Below are positions 47,214 through 56,355 of a stretch of 64,000 bases of DNA, piece after piece. A program made the translations under genes and the position numbers. The stretch comes from Actinoplanes sp. NBC_00393 (lineage in GTDB: Bacteria > Actinomycetota > Actinomycetes > Mycobacteriales > Micromonosporaceae). Positions within the stretch are counted from its first letter, which is position 1, and the number at the start of each line of letters is the position of its first letter. The notes under the pieces were generated by a model, which was not told the origin of the DNA, did not search any database, and saw only the letters and a program-made list of their open reading frames with translations. The DNA lies in contig NZ_CP107942.1 of NCBI RefSeq assembly GCF_036053395.1, positions 2,880,501 through 2,944,500 of the forward strand, read 5' to 3'.

Positions 47214-48038
47214 CTACTTGAGTCCGGTGGTGGCGATGCCGCGCATGAAGTGCCGCTGCAACACCAGGAAGACGATCAGCACGGGCAGCACCACGACGAC
47301 GGCGCCGGCGAGCAGCAGGCCGTAGAAGATGCGGTTCTGGCCGATGCTGTAGAGCGCGAGCGCGACCGGCAGGGTGTACATGTCGTCGGTGGTGGCCACG
47401 ACCAGGGGCCACAGGAAGTTGTTCCAGGAGGCCAGGAACGTCAGGATGCCGAGGGTGGCCAGGGCGGGTTTGCACAGCGGGAGCACGATGCGCCAGAACA
47501 CTCGCCATTCGCCGGCGCCGTCGACGCGGGCGGCCTCGATCAGGTCGTCGGGGATCTGCAGCAGGAACTGGCGCATCAGGAACACCCCGAACGGGCCGGC
47601 CAGGAACGGCAGGACCAGTCCGGCGTACGAGTTGGCCAGCCCCAGGTTCGACACCAGCACGAACTGCGGGACGAACAGCACCATGCCGGGCACCATCAGC
47701 ATGCCCAGCACGATCAGGAACAGCGCCTTGCGGCCGGGGAAGTCCAGTTTCGCCAGGGCGTAGCCGAGCAGCGAGCAGAACAGCAGGTTGCCGGCGGTGA
47801 CCAGCAGCGCCACGATCGCCGAGTTCGCGAAGTAGCGGGGGAAGTCGAGCCGGTCGAACAGCTGCCCGTAGTTGCCGAGCGTCCAGTGCTGCGGCCACCA
47901 GGTCGGCGGCACCGAGCGGATCTCGGCCTCCGGTTTGAACGAGGACAGCAGCATCCACAGGAACGGGCCGACCACGACGAGCAGCCCGGCGATCAGGATG
48001 GCGTACAGGGCGGTGCGGGCCAGGCGGTCAGTCATCAC
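47214..48038 (-). CDS. ABC sugar transporter permease (MalG type)
   Basis: A 274-residue inner-membrane permease with six helices. The cytoplasmic EAA loop reads EAARVDGAGEWRVFWRIVLP, followed by LCKPALATLGILTFLASWNN. It overlaps the upstream permease gene by 11 bp. With its partner it forms the channel for the lipoprotein-bound sugar. The ATPase is not in this operon; actinomycetes often use a shared MsiK-type ATPase. Confidence 0.95.
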   Translation of the reverse strand: MMTDRLARTALYAILIAGLLVVVGPFLWMLLSSFKPEAEIRSVPPTWWPQHWTLGNYGQLFDRLDFPRYFANSAIVALLVTAGNLLFCSLLGYALAKLDFPGRKALFLIVLGMLMVPGMVLFVPQFVLVSNLGLANSYAGLVLPFLAGPFGVFLMRQFLLQIPDDLIEAARVDGAGEWRVFWRIVLPLCKPALATLGILTFLASWNNFLWPLVVATTDDMYTLPVALALYSIGQNRIFYGLLLAGAVVVVLPVLIVFLVLQRHFMRGIATTGLK

Positions 48039-48972
48039 GGCTCCCCAGCAGCCGGAACTGCACGACCGACAGGGCGACCACGGCGACGAACAGCACGTAG
48101 GACACGGCCGAGGCGTAGCCGTAGTTGCCGAACCCGAACTGGTTGTACACGTGGTAGGACACCGACAGGGTCGACTGCAGCGGCCCGCCCTGCGTCATGA
48201 CCAGGGGTTCCTCGAACAGCTGCAGGTAGCCGATGCCGGTGATGACCGCGCCGAACAGCAGGGCCGGGCGCAGCAGCGGCAGGGTGACGTGGCGGAACTG
48301 CTGCCAGCGGCCGGCGCCGTCGAGGGTGGCCGCCTCGTACAGGTGCTGCGGGATGCCCTGCAACGCGGCCAGGAAGATCACCATGAGGGAGCCGAAGTTG
48401 CGCCACGCCGCGATCACCACGATCGAGCCGAGCGCGGTCGACGGGTCGCCGAGCCAGTGCGGGCCGTCCACCCCGATCAGGCCGAGCAGGTCGTCGACCA
48501 GGCCGGCCTCCGGGTCGAGCAGGAATCGCCAGATCACCGCGATCGCCACGATGCTGGTGACCACCGGCAGGTAGAAGCCGACCCGGAACACCGCGCGCAG
48601 CCGGATCAGCCCGGAGTTCAGGGCGTTCGCGGCGGCGAGGGCGACCAGCATGGTCAGCGGCACGCCGAACAGCACGAAGATCGCCGTGTTGGCGGCGGCC
48701 TTGGCGAGCAGCTCGTCGCTGAGCAGGCGGGCGTAGTTGTCCAGGCCGGCGAACTCGACGGCCCACGGGGTGCGCAGGTCGGTGGAGCGCATGTCGGTGA
48801 AACTCATGACCAGCGACGCGACGACGGGCAGCAGCAGGAACACGCCGAAGACGGCCACGAACGGGGCGGCGAACGCCCAGCCGGTCAGGGCACGCCGGCG
48901 GCGGCGCGACGAGCGGGCCGCCGGGGTGGGCGTGGGTGCGCGGGTTTCGCGTACCTCGGTGGCAGTCGCCAT
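48028..48972 (-). CDS. ABC sugar transporter permease (MalF type)
   Basis: A 314-residue permease. A basic Ala/Pro-rich N terminus (about 1-28) is followed by six helices; the EAA loop is YEAATLDGAGRWQQFRHVTL. It starts one base after the stop of the binding-protein gene. Role: partner of the MalG-type permease in oligosaccharide uptake. Confidence 0.95.
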   Translation of the reverse strand: MATATEVRETRAPTPTPAARSSRRRRRALTGWAFAAPFVAVFGVFLLLPVVASLVMSFTDMRSTDLRTPWAVEFAGLDNYARLLSDELLAKAAANTAIFVLFGVPLTMLVALAAANALNSGLIRLRAVFRVGFYLPVVTSIVAIAVIWRFLLDPEAGLVDDLLGLIGVDGPHWLGDPSTALGSIVVIAAWRNFGSLMVIFLAALQGIPQHLYEAATLDGAGRWQQFRHVTLPLLRPALLFGAVITGIGYLQLFEEPLVMTQGGPLQSTLSVSYHVYNQFGFGNYGYASAVSYVLFVAVVALSVVQFRLLGSRDD

Positions 48973-48973
48973 G

Positions 48974-50209
48974 TCAGGCGCCCGTGCCGATGCTGTCGGC
49001 CTGGCCCTGCACAGCCTTCAGGGCCGTGCCCGGGTCCTCGCCGGCCACGCACACCTTCTCCACCTCGACGTCGAAGGCCGCGGCGACCTGCTCCCAGGTC
49101 GGGTAGGCGGGCGGCGCCTGCGCCGACTTGAGCTGCTCGCCGAACACCTGCAGGATCGGGTCGCCGCTCAGCGACTGGTCGACCCAGGCGTCCTGCACGG
49201 CCGGCAGGTCGCTGACCGTCTCGTACCACCTGACCTGCACGGCCGGTTTGCTCAGCCAGGCCAGGAACTTCCAGGCGGCGTCGCGGTTCTTGGCGTCCTT
49301 GAACACGGCCATGTTGGAGCCGCCGATGAACGAGGTGGACGACTTCTTCTGCGGCATCGGCGCCACCGCGAAATCCTTGGCGCCCTGCTCCTTGAGGATG
49401 CCGACGTGCCACGGCCCGGACATGAACGCGGCGATCTCACCCTTGACGAACGCCGGTTCCAGCGCGCCCTGCGGCAGGTCCTTGGGGCTGAGCCCGTCGG
49501 TGAAGAACGACTGGTAGTAGGCGAGCGCCTCGGTCATCTCCGGGGTGTCGAACTTGTACTGCGAGATGTCGGCGCCGTTGGACCAGGCGAACGGCAGCAC
49601 CGACTGCCAGCTGCCGGTCTTGCCGGGCTGGATGTTGAACCCCCACTTGGCGCCGGCCTTGTCCTGCATCGCGGCCGCCATGGCTTTCAGGTCGTCCCAG
49701 GTCTTCGGGCCGTCCGGGAACCCGGCCTTGGTGGCCAGGTCGGTGCGGTAGTAGATGCCGCGGGTCTCCACGTACCAGGGCACCCCGTAGGAGGTGCCGC
49801 CGACCACGGTGGTGTCCCACGCCCCCGGGAAGAACGCGTCCTTGCTGAACAGATCGGGCGGGGTGGCGTCCAGGGCGCCGGACTTGGCGAACTCGCCCTG
49901 CATCGTCGTGCCGATCATCGACACGTCCGGGGTCTGCCGGGCCGCGATCGCCCCGGCGATCTTCTGGTGCGCGGCGTCCCACGGCACCGCGGTCACGGTG
50001 ACCGTGGCCTCCGGGTTCTCCGCGGTGAACGCCTTCGCGAACTCGCCGAGCTTCTCGCCCTCGGTGCCCATCGCCCACACGGTGATCTCACCGGTCGCCT
50101 TGCCCTCGCTGACCTGCTCGGCGGCCTCGCCGCCCTCGCTGCCGCCGCGTCCGCAGCCGGCCACCAGCACCGCGCTGAGCAGCACGGCGGTGAACAATCG
50201 GGTTCTCAT
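48974..50209 (-). CDS. ABC transporter sugar-binding lipoprotein
   Basis: A 411-residue family-1 solute-binding protein. Lipobox LVAGC at about residues 15-19 in MRTRLFTAVLLSAVLVAGCG. Typical motifs: EITVWAMGTEGEKLGEFAKA, TPDVSMIGTTMQGEFAKSGA and AAFMSGPWHVGILKEQG. It captures an oligosaccharide outside the cell. Its start overlaps the lacI-type gene stop (ATGA). Confidence 0.95.
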   Translation of the reverse strand: MRTRLFTAVLLSAVLVAGCGRGGSEGGEAAEQVSEGKATGEITVWAMGTEGEKLGEFAKAFTAENPEATVTVTAVPWDAAHQKIAGAIAARQTPDVSMIGTTMQGEFAKSGALDATPPDLFSKDAFFPGAWDTTVVGGTSYGVPWYVETRGIYYRTDLATKAGFPDGPKTWDDLKAMAAAMQDKAGAKWGFNIQPGKTGSWQSVLPFAWSNGADISQYKFDTPEMTEALAYYQSFFTDGLSPKDLPQGALEPAFVKGEIAAFMSGPWHVGILKEQGAKDFAVAPMPQKKSSTSFIGGSNMAVFKDAKNRDAAWKFLAWLSKPAVQVRWYETVSDLPAVQDAWVDQSLSGDPILQVFGEQLKSAQAPPAYPTWEQVAAAFDVEVEKVCVAGEDPGTALKAVQGQADSIGTGA

Positions 50210-51213
50210 CTCGGATGCACCTCCAGGTGGGCACCGCAGCTGCCCCGCACGAGCAGCCGGGTGGGCAGGACCCGCCGCCGGGCGGCGGGCGTGGGATCGT
50301 TGATGCGCCGGTCCAGCCAGCGGGCCGCAGTCGCGCCGAGCGCCCGCATCGGCTGGGCAACCGTGGTCAGCCCGGCGAACCGGGCCGCCAGCAGGTCGTC
50401 CCAGCCGGTCACGGCCAGCTCGCCGGGCACGTCCCGGCCCGCGGCCTCGGCGGCACGCAAAGCGCCCAGCGCCAGTTCGTCGTTGGCACAGATCAGGGCC
50501 CGCGGTGGCCGGCGTGAGCGCAGCAGGGCACGCGCCGCACGCTGCCCGGCCTCCAGATCAAAACCGGGCGACGGTACGAGTGAGCACGCGCCGCCCAGCA
50601 CCTGCCGGACACCGGTCCAGCGTCCGACGACGTCCGGTGAGCCGTCCGGGTCGCCGAGGAACGCGAACCGCTCGTAACCGTGCCCGCGCAGGTGTTCGGC
50701 CAGGGCCCGGGCGGTGTTCACGTTGCCGGTGCGCACGGTGTCGACGCCGGGCACCGGGTCCCGGGCGATCAGCACCACCGGCAGGGCCAGCCCGGTGATC
50801 ACGTCGTCGTCGACAGTGCGGCCCAGCACCGCCAGGCCGTCGACGCGGCGGGCCAGTTCCCGCACCGCGTCGGCGGCGTCCGCACGGTCCCGGGTGGCCA
50901 GGATCAGCACACTGCTGCCCAGGCCGGCCGCGACCGCCTCGTAGCCGAGCACCACCTCGGCGTAGTAGGGCCCGACCAGGTCGGGGAAGACGATGCCGTT
51001 GGCCGCGTGCCGGCCCTCGGCGAGCGAACGGGCCGAGCGTGACGGGGTGAAGTCCAGCTCAGCGGCCGCCTGCCGGACCCGGCGGCGGGTCTCGTCGGTG
51101 ACCGGGGTGTCGTCGCGCAACGCCCGCGACACGGTGGCGATGGACACGCCGGCCCGCTCCGCGACCTGGTAGATGGTCGCCGGACGGTTCGATGTAAGCG
51201 CTTTCACCGCCAT
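50206..51213 (-). CDS. LacI-family transcription regulator
   Basis: A 335-residue regulator from ATG 51213 (343 from ATG 51237). The HTH is TIYQVAERAGVSIATVSRAL (about 13-32), followed by a periplasmic-binding-like effector domain. It heads the operon of sugar-binding protein, two permeases and two hydrolases, and probably represses it until a sugar binds. A canonical LacI-type operator lies within its first codons, pointing to autoregulation. Confidence 0.95.
   Translation of the reverse strand: MAVKALTSNRPATIYQVAERAGVSIATVSRALRDDTPVTDETRRRVRQAAAELDFTPSRSARSLAEGRHAANGIVFPDLVGPYYAEVVLGYEAVAAGLGSSVLILATRDRADAADAVRELARRVDGLAVLGRTVDDDVITGLALPVVLIARDPVPGVDTVRTGNVNTARALAEHLRGHGYERFAFLGDPDGSPDVVGRWTGVRQVLGGACSLVPSPGFDLEAGQRAARALLRSRRPPRALICANDELALGALRAAEAAGRDVPGELAVTGWDDLLAARFAGLTTVAQPMRALGATAARWLDRRINDPTPAARRRVLPTRLLVRGSCGAHLEVHPR
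51193..51206. promoter_or_regulatory. LacI-type operator at the start of the glycan operon
   Basis: TGTAAGCGCTTTCA is a near-perfect 14-bp palindrome with central CG, the form recognised by LacI-family regulators (cre-like). It overlaps codons 3-7 of the regulator if ATG 51213 is the start, so binding would block early elongation or initiation. Confidence 0.75.
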
Positions 51214-51272
51214 GGGCGGAACGTAACCTGGGCGCAATCACCCCGAAACTCGGCAGCAATCGACGTTCATCA

Positions 51273-52226
51273 TCAGTAGATTGCGTCGAGCCCGGCCATT
51301 TCGGAGAGACGCTCGGCCAGCAGCGGGTCGGGACAGCCGGTCCAGTCGCCGTCCAGGTCAGGGCGGTGCCGGGCAACATGCAGCGCGAACGCGGCGAGCT
51401 GATCGCGGGCGTTCTCGGCGGCGCTGACCTGCTCACCGACTGCCCGCCGGGCGCCCAGGCACAGGTCGATGCGTTCCCGCAGCCACGCCGGGGCACGCTC
51501 GGCCCGCTGCGCCGCGCTGTCCACGTCGGCGCCGGCCAGCACCGCGATCCGGGCCGCGATGTCGGCGTGGCCGTGCCGGGCGGCCATCCGCTCGAACCGG
51601 GTCCACTCGCGGCCCATCGAGCCGAGCCGCTCACCCCACGACTCGAGCAGCACCATCCGCCCGGCGCGGGCCGACTCCTGCAGCAGCCGGGTCGCCGCGG
51701 CCGGGTCGCCCGCCCGCTGGGCTCGGGTGAGAGCGTCACGGGCCTGCCCGCGCCAGACGTCCAGCCGGGCCGCGACGACCGCCGGGTCGAACCGGATGCG
51801 GGCGATCCACGCGGTGAACGCGGTGCCGAGTTCGTCGGTGCCGTAACCACCGAACGCCTTGTCCAGGCCGTGGAACCAGCGCCGGTCACCCATCCGGGCG
51901 GCCGCGAACTCCGGGCCGGCGCGGACGGCGTCGCGGATCTCCGCGGTGGTGAACGCCAGGGCGCCCATGTCGAGGGTCTGCGCCCGGCCGGACGCGGCCC
52001 ACCAGTCGACCAGCCGGGCATGGCGGCGCTCGAGCTCGGCAGCGGCCCGGGCGTGGTCGCCGGTGCAGACCGGCAGCAGGTCGATATCGGACATCGGCCA
52101 CGGCTCGCCGCGGCCCACGCTGCCGCCCACCAGGAAACCGTGCACGCCCGGCGTGCCGGCGAGCACACTCAGCGCCTCCTGCAGGCGTTCGGCCAGCAAC
52201 TCCTGCCAGCGTTGCGACGGCTGCAC
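51273..52226 (-). CDS. nucleotidyltransferase-domain protein
   Basis: A 317-residue protein with the polymerase-beta-like nucleotidyltransferase motif VGGSVGRGEPWPMSDIDLLP (about 33-52; GS...D-x-D). The rest is helical and unrecognised. Substrate unknown; relatives include kanamycin nucleotidyltransferase-like and MNT-like proteins. Monocistronic. Confidence 0.85.
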   Translation of the reverse strand: MQPSQRWQELLAERLQEALSVLAGTPGVHGFLVGGSVGRGEPWPMSDIDLLPVCTGDHARAAAELERRHARLVDWWAASGRAQTLDMGALAFTTAEIRDAVRAGPEFAAARMGDRRWFHGLDKAFGGYGTDELGTAFTAWIARIRFDPAVVAARLDVWRGQARDALTRAQRAGDPAAATRLLQESARAGRMVLLESWGERLGSMGREWTRFERMAARHGHADIAARIAVLAGADVDSAAQRAERAPAWLRERIDLCLGARRAVGEQVSAAENARDQLAAFALHVARHRPDLDGDWTGCPDPLLAERLSEMAGLDAIY

Positions 52227-52313
52227 ACCCGGCTCCCTCCCCGTAGTGGCCCGGATGGGGGGCTCGCCCCGATCCGAACCGGCGCCTGCGTCGATTAGAC
52301 AGGGTGGACACGC

Positions 52314-54089
52314 TCAGGCCGCGGCGAGCAGGTCCGGTGCTGCCGGGATGTCGCTGCGGCGGCGCAGCAACCGGTCGAGCAGGTGCGCGGCCTCCGGGTC
52401 GTCAGAGGCGGCACGCAGCAGCGGTTCGGCGGCGTCCAGGTCGCCGCGGTCGTAGAACAGCCTGCCGAGCCGGGTCACCGCCTCCGGGTGGCCGGCCGCC
52501 GCGGCGTGCCGGAACTGCTGCTCGGCGCCGTCGTCGTCGCCGCGCTGGTGCAGCAGGTCACCCAGGCTCAGGTGGGCGTCGGTGTGCCCGGCCGCGATGG
52601 CCTCGCGGTAGCAGCCGGCGGCCTGCTCGGTCTCGCCCAGCTCGGCGTGGCAGTCGGCGAGATCCACCAGGGCCTGCGTCTGGCCGAAGTCCACGGCCCG
52701 CAGGTAGTGCCGGCGGGCCTGCCGCAGCTCGCCGCGCTCGTGGTGGACCAGGCCGAGGCCGTGCCAGCCGGCGTGGTGACCGCAGGCGGCGGCCGTGCGG
52801 AACGCCGCGGCGGCGTCGCCGGTCTCGCCCAGTTCCAGGCGGGTGTCGCCGAGGTCGAGGTAGGCCTCGGTGGCTCCGGCGTCGGCCGCGGACTCGTAGC
52901 AGGACGCCGCGCTGGGCAGGTCACCGTCGGCGGCGAACTGGCGGCCCCACGCGATCAGCGCCCAGATGCTGCTCCAGTCCGGGTTGCGGCGTACCCCCTG
53001 GTAGCCGGTGGCGGCCGCCCGGGCGTACCAGAGTTCGGCCTGCTCGTGCTCGCCGCGTTCGGCGCACAGCTCACCCTGCTGGAAGGCGTCCGCGTCGGCC
53101 GGGGCGTCGGCGGGCGGGACCGGTTCGAGCAGCAGGTCGGCGAGCGCGAACGAGTGGCTGCGCCGCTGCAGGGCCGGGCCCTTGCGCATCATGTCGAGGT
53201 TCAGGCGGCGGGCCGCCTCGACGACACCGGGCACGTCCAGCAGCCGGATCAGGTTGCGGGCGCCCTCGACCTGCAGGGCCAGCACGCCGGGCCGCGCCCG
53301 GTAGCCGGCCTGGTAGTAGTAGACGGCGCCGAACCGTTCGGCCAGTTCCTCGACGTCGGCGCCCCACTGCCGCTGCATGACGGCCAGGTCGACGTTGACG
53401 TGGAAGATCGTGCGGTGCGGTTCGCCGGCCGGGGCGCCGGCGTACAGGGTCTCCAGGCAGTTGACGCTCACCGTGAGCAGCCGCGGCCAGGCGTGCTCGT
53501 TGGTCGCCGGGCGGGCGCTGACCGACCAGCGGGAGAACTCGGTGCGGCGGGGGAGCGGCATGGTGCGGGCCAGGTAGCGGCGTACCGCCGGCAGTAGCGC
53601 GCCGAAACGCGGATCGGCCTGCAGGGTGCGGAACTTCGGCAGATTGGCCGCCCGCAGCTCCGGGCGGTCGGGGCGCGCGCCGGCACCGACGGTGTCGGCC
53701 GGCGGGGAAGTCAGCCAGGCCAGCTGGCCGGCCGGCGCCAGCAGATCGTCGAGGCCGTTGCCGGTGTCGCGCAGCCGGAAACCCGCCTGGCGCAGCACAC
53801 CGATCGCGGACTGCTCGGCGCTGTCCAGACCGGCCTTCGCGAACCGCCAGAAATGCATCTCCACCAGGTCGTTCTCGCTGCGGCACAGCGCGGCGAAACG
53901 GGTCACCACGTCGGTGGCCCGGCCGACCTGCAGCGCACCGTCGGCGAACCGCAGCACATACAGACCGCAGCGGCCGCGCGAGGCCGGCAGCAGCCGCGCC
54001 GCCGGCTGGGAGGCGCCGACACGTTCGACCTTGACGTACGGCCACAGCGCGGCAACGGCGGCGACGTGATCCGGGTGCGAGTCCTGCAT
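52314..54089 (-). CDS. GIY-YIG-like N-terminal domain with TPR/SEL1-like repeats
   Basis: A 591-residue protein from ATG 54089. Near residues 40-70, CGLYVLRFADGALQVGRATD resembles a GIY-YIG nuclease core, but the second motif is QVG, not YIG, so cleavage activity is doubtful. The middle (about 150-330) is unrecognised. The C-terminal part (about 345-591) is a row of helical repeats with LG..Y/H..AV patterns (e.g. AAAFRTAAACGHHAGWHGLG, HYLRAVDFGQTQALVDLADC), likely for protein binding. Confidence 0.7.
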   Translation of the reverse strand: MQDSHPDHVAAVAALWPYVKVERVGASQPAARLLPASRGRCGLYVLRFADGALQVGRATDVVTRFAALCRSENDLVEMHFWRFAKAGLDSAEQSAIGVLRQAGFRLRDTGNGLDDLLAPAGQLAWLTSPPADTVGAGARPDRPELRAANLPKFRTLQADPRFGALLPAVRRYLARTMPLPRRTEFSRWSVSARPATNEHAWPRLLTVSVNCLETLYAGAPAGEPHRTIFHVNVDLAVMQRQWGADVEELAERFGAVYYYQAGYRARPGVLALQVEGARNLIRLLDVPGVVEAARRLNLDMMRKGPALQRRSHSFALADLLLEPVPPADAPADADAFQQGELCAERGEHEQAELWYARAAATGYQGVRRNPDWSSIWALIAWGRQFAADGDLPSAASCYESAADAGATEAYLDLGDTRLELGETGDAAAAFRTAAACGHHAGWHGLGLVHHERGELRQARRHYLRAVDFGQTQALVDLADCHAELGETEQAAGCYREAIAAGHTDAHLSLGDLLHQRGDDDGAEQQFRHAAAAGHPEAVTRLGRLFYDRGDLDAAEPLLRAASDDPEAAHLLDRLLRRRSDIPAAPDLLAAA

Positions 54090-54201
54090 GCGCGCAACGG
54101 TCGGTCGCTGAGCTGCACAGATGAGGAAACCGGGCGCGGCAACCCGCACGACCGGATGACGGCTCTGGTCTGGCACGGCCGGTCTCCGTACGCTGGTCCG
54201 G

Positions 54202-54768
54202 GTGTCCACCGAGATCAGTGATCTACTTGACGCCGCCGCACCCACCGTCACCGCCGCCGTCCGCGGTGTCCGCGACGACCAACTCGACGACCGCACCCCC
54301 TGCGCCGACTTCAAGGTGCGCGACCTGTTGAACCATCTGCTGCAGGTCGCCCAGAACTTCCAGGCCCTGGCCCACCGCAAGGACGTCGACTGGAGCGCCG
54401 GCCCGGACCGGCTCACCGGCGACTGGCGCACCGAGTTCGCCGACGACGTGCAGGGCCTGCGCGACGTGTGGGCCGACCCGTCCAGCCTGGACGGCACCTC
54501 ACCCGGGCTCGGCCTGCCGCAACGCGTCGTCGGCCAGATGCTCGTCACCGACCTCGTCGTGCACGGCTGGGACCTGGCCAAGGCCACCGGCCAGCCGTAC
54601 CGGGTCGACGACGGCCTGCTCACCTCCACCCGCGAATTCCTCGACGTCATGGGCGACACCGGCCGCCAGATGGGCGCCTTCGGCCCCGAGGTCACCGCCC
54701 CCGACGACACCGACGAGTTCGGCCGGCTGCTCGCCCGCACCGGCCGCGACCCGCAGTGGAAGCCCTGA
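54202..54768 (+). CDS. TIGR03086-family (mycothiol-dependent isomerase-like) protein
   Basis: A 188-residue DinB-fold protein. The family pattern is DLLDAAAPTVTAAVRGVRDD, DDRTPCADFKVRDLLNHLLQ (metal-binding His) and VVHGWDLAKATGQPY. Such proteins are related to mycothiol-dependent maleylpyruvate isomerases, in line with an actinobacterial host. Substrate unknown. GTG start at 54202. Confidence 0.9.
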   Translation: MSTEISDLLDAAAPTVTAAVRGVRDDQLDDRTPCADFKVRDLLNHLLQVAQNFQALAHRKDVDWSAGPDRLTGDWRTEFADDVQGLRDVWADPSSLDGTSPGLGLPQRVVGQMLVTDLVVHGWDLAKATGQPYRVDDGLLTSTREFLDVMGDTGRQMGAFGPEVTAPDDTDEFGRLLARTGRDPQWKP

Positions 54769-54771
54769 CCG

Positions 54772-55093
54772 TCACATCACGTCCAGCAGATAGGCGCGCC
54801 GGGCCCGCCGTTCGCGGCTGACGGCCACCACGTCGGTGCGGGCGCCGTCGTGCGACAGCCGGACGATGCGCTGCACCTGCCAGTCGCGTTCGGTCCGAGC
54901 CGGTGGTTACGTCGCAGCCCGCGACCACGTGGTCGCCGCCGTCATACCGTGGCGCGGCCGGCCCTTGGGCGGGTGCCCAGCACCGGCAGTCCAGCTCCAT
55001 CGCGAAACGGGCCGTCGAACCCACCTCGGCGGTGAACCCGTCACCGTCGACCACCGCAACGTCGACGAGCACGTCGCGCCACACCACCGTCAT
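54772..55093 (-). pseudogene. hypothetical protein gene with one frameshift
   Basis: The frame from 55093 reads MTVVWRDVLVDVAVVDGDGF to VTTGSDRT and then loses sense; a second frame reads ERDWQVQRIVRLSHDGARTD to the stop at 54772 (RRAYLLDVM). The shift lies near 54893-54903 (one extra base or two missing). Joined, it is a protein of about 106 residues with no known family. It may be decayed or an assembly error. Confidence 0.6.
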
Positions 55094-55107
55094 CCGGCCA
55101 TGATCGC

Positions 55108-55290
55108 TTACCTGCGGTCCTGGTCGCGCGGCGCGGACTGCAGGGCCTGGCGCAGCGCCGCCATCTCGTCGGCCAGCGCCAGCACGGCGTGCGCGTGCGC
55201 GGCGGCGATCACCGCGGCAGTGCCGGGCAGCTTGTTGTCGACGCTGGCCAGCATGTCGGCGGCCATCTGACGGTGACTGGGGTGGGACAC
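55108..55290 (-). CDS. small hypothetical helical protein
   Basis: A 60-residue soluble protein starting with GTG 55290, with AGAAAGGG upstream. It is Ala-rich and helical (HRQMAADMLASVDNKLPGTA; ADEMAALRQALQSAPRDQDR). No family recognised. Confidence 0.55.
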   Translation of the reverse strand: MSHPSHRQMAADMLASVDNKLPGTAAVIAAAHAHAVLALADEMAALRQALQSAPRDQDRR

Positions 55291-55472
55291 GGCGGCCCTT
55301 TCTGTTGATCTTCAGGAAGCTTGACCCGCTGCATGGGCCCGGCGGCCGCGTTACGGCCGGGACCGGCTGCCGGCTCGCGCGGTAGCCGAAGTACTCCTTC
55401 GTAGCTCGTACCCATCAAAAGCCTACAAAGCCGCCACTATCAGCAAGACCAGAAGAACCGCCGCGGCCCTTC

Positions 55473-56195
55473 TCATGGAAGGTTGTGTTCGAGTCGCTCG
55501 ATGCGGGCGATCAGCGGCTTGAGCTGCTCCTGCAGCGCCGCGACCAAGGCCTGCGTGCTCGGCGCCGCCGGCTGCGCAGCGGTGTTGGCGCGCAGATGAA
55601 CATAACCGGCCAGGGCCGCGCTGACCGCCCGGCGGGTCAGCCGCGCCTCCGCGCCGAGCCCGCGCAGCACCTGCCCGGCGACGCCGTCGGGTTCGCCGAT
55701 CAGCCCGAGCAGCAGATGCTCGCAGCCGACATAGTTGTGACCCAGCGACGTCGCCTCGGTGACGGTGAGCTCCAGCGCCCCGGCGGCCGCGGTGCTGAAG
55801 TGGGTGGCGCCGGGCGGGCCGGGCTCGGCGTCGGTGTGCCGGGCCAGCGCCTGGCGGACCTGGGCCGGCTCGATCTCGATCGCCTGCAGCACGCGCAACG
55901 CCAGGTTGTCGCCCTCGTCGAGGATGCCGGCGAGCAGCTGCCCGGTGCCGACCGTCGCCGCCGTGCCGGCCTGCTCGATGGCCAGGGTGAGCACGGTGCG
56001 GGCCCGTGGGGTGAACAAGGGGAAGCGTTGCTCCAGGTCGTCGTGGGTGAGCTGGGTGAGGGAGGTCTCCCGGATCGCGGTGACCCGGCGGACTGCCTGC
56101 TCCAGGGCGCGCTGGCAGATGGCCGAGACGGGGATGCCGGTGTCCTTGACAGCGTCGGCGAGTTCGTCGGGGAGGTACACGTTGATTTTCGGCAT
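55473..56195 (-). CDS. ribbon-helix-helix / Clp N-terminal-domain protein
   Basis: A 240-residue protein. Residues 1-40 (KINVYLPDELADAVKDTGIP) look like a ribbon-helix-helix DNA-binding unit. Two Clp_N-like repeats follow: FTPRARTVLTLAIEQAGTAA with TGQLLAGILDEGDNLALRVL, and LGHNYVGCEHLLLGLIGEPD. The C terminus is a coiled-coil-like helix (ALVAALQEQLKPLIARIERL). No ATPase is present. It may be a regulator that senses peptide substrates or phosphoarginine marks; a palindrome just upstream is a likely autoregulatory site. Confidence 0.8.
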   Translation of the reverse strand: MPKINVYLPDELADAVKDTGIPVSAICQRALEQAVRRVTAIRETSLTQLTHDDLEQRFPLFTPRARTVLTLAIEQAGTAATVGTGQLLAGILDEGDNLALRVLQAIEIEPAQVRQALARHTDAEPGPPGATHFSTAAAGALELTVTEATSLGHNYVGCEHLLLGLIGEPDGVAGQVLRGLGAEARLTRRAVSAALAGYVHLRANTAAQPAAPSTQALVAALQEQLKPLIARIERLEHNLP

Positions 56196-56204
56196 GACCC
56201 CACC

Positions 56205-56223
56205 ATAACCCCAGTGGGGTTAT
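56205..56223. promoter_or_regulatory. palindromic operator ATAACCCCAGTGGGGTTAT
   Basis: A 19-bp near-perfect inverted repeat 10 bp before the start of the RHH-Clp_N gene, with another ACCCCA half-site next to it. This placement suits binding by the RHH protein. It also lies in the promoter region of the divergent hydrolase gene. Confidence 0.75.
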
Positions 56224-56355
56224 GAACGATAGGTGCTAGGGTCGGCGTTCGCGACCGAAGGAGGTGAGACCGATCAACGCAGTGACAGGTCGGGACTCCC
56301 TCCCGCGTATCGGCTAGGGAGCGCCCGCAAACGGCGTCCCGAAAGGCCCTTTGCC
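56224..56355 (+). promoter_or_regulatory. promoter and leader of the alpha/beta hydrolase gene
   Basis: ATAGGTGCTAGGGTCGGCG could hold the -10 box (TAGGGT, about 56237). The 100-base leader carries AAGGAGGTGAGACCGATCAA and inverted GGGACTCCCTCCC/GGGAGCGCCC text that could fold. Role of the leader is unknown. Confidence 0.4.
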
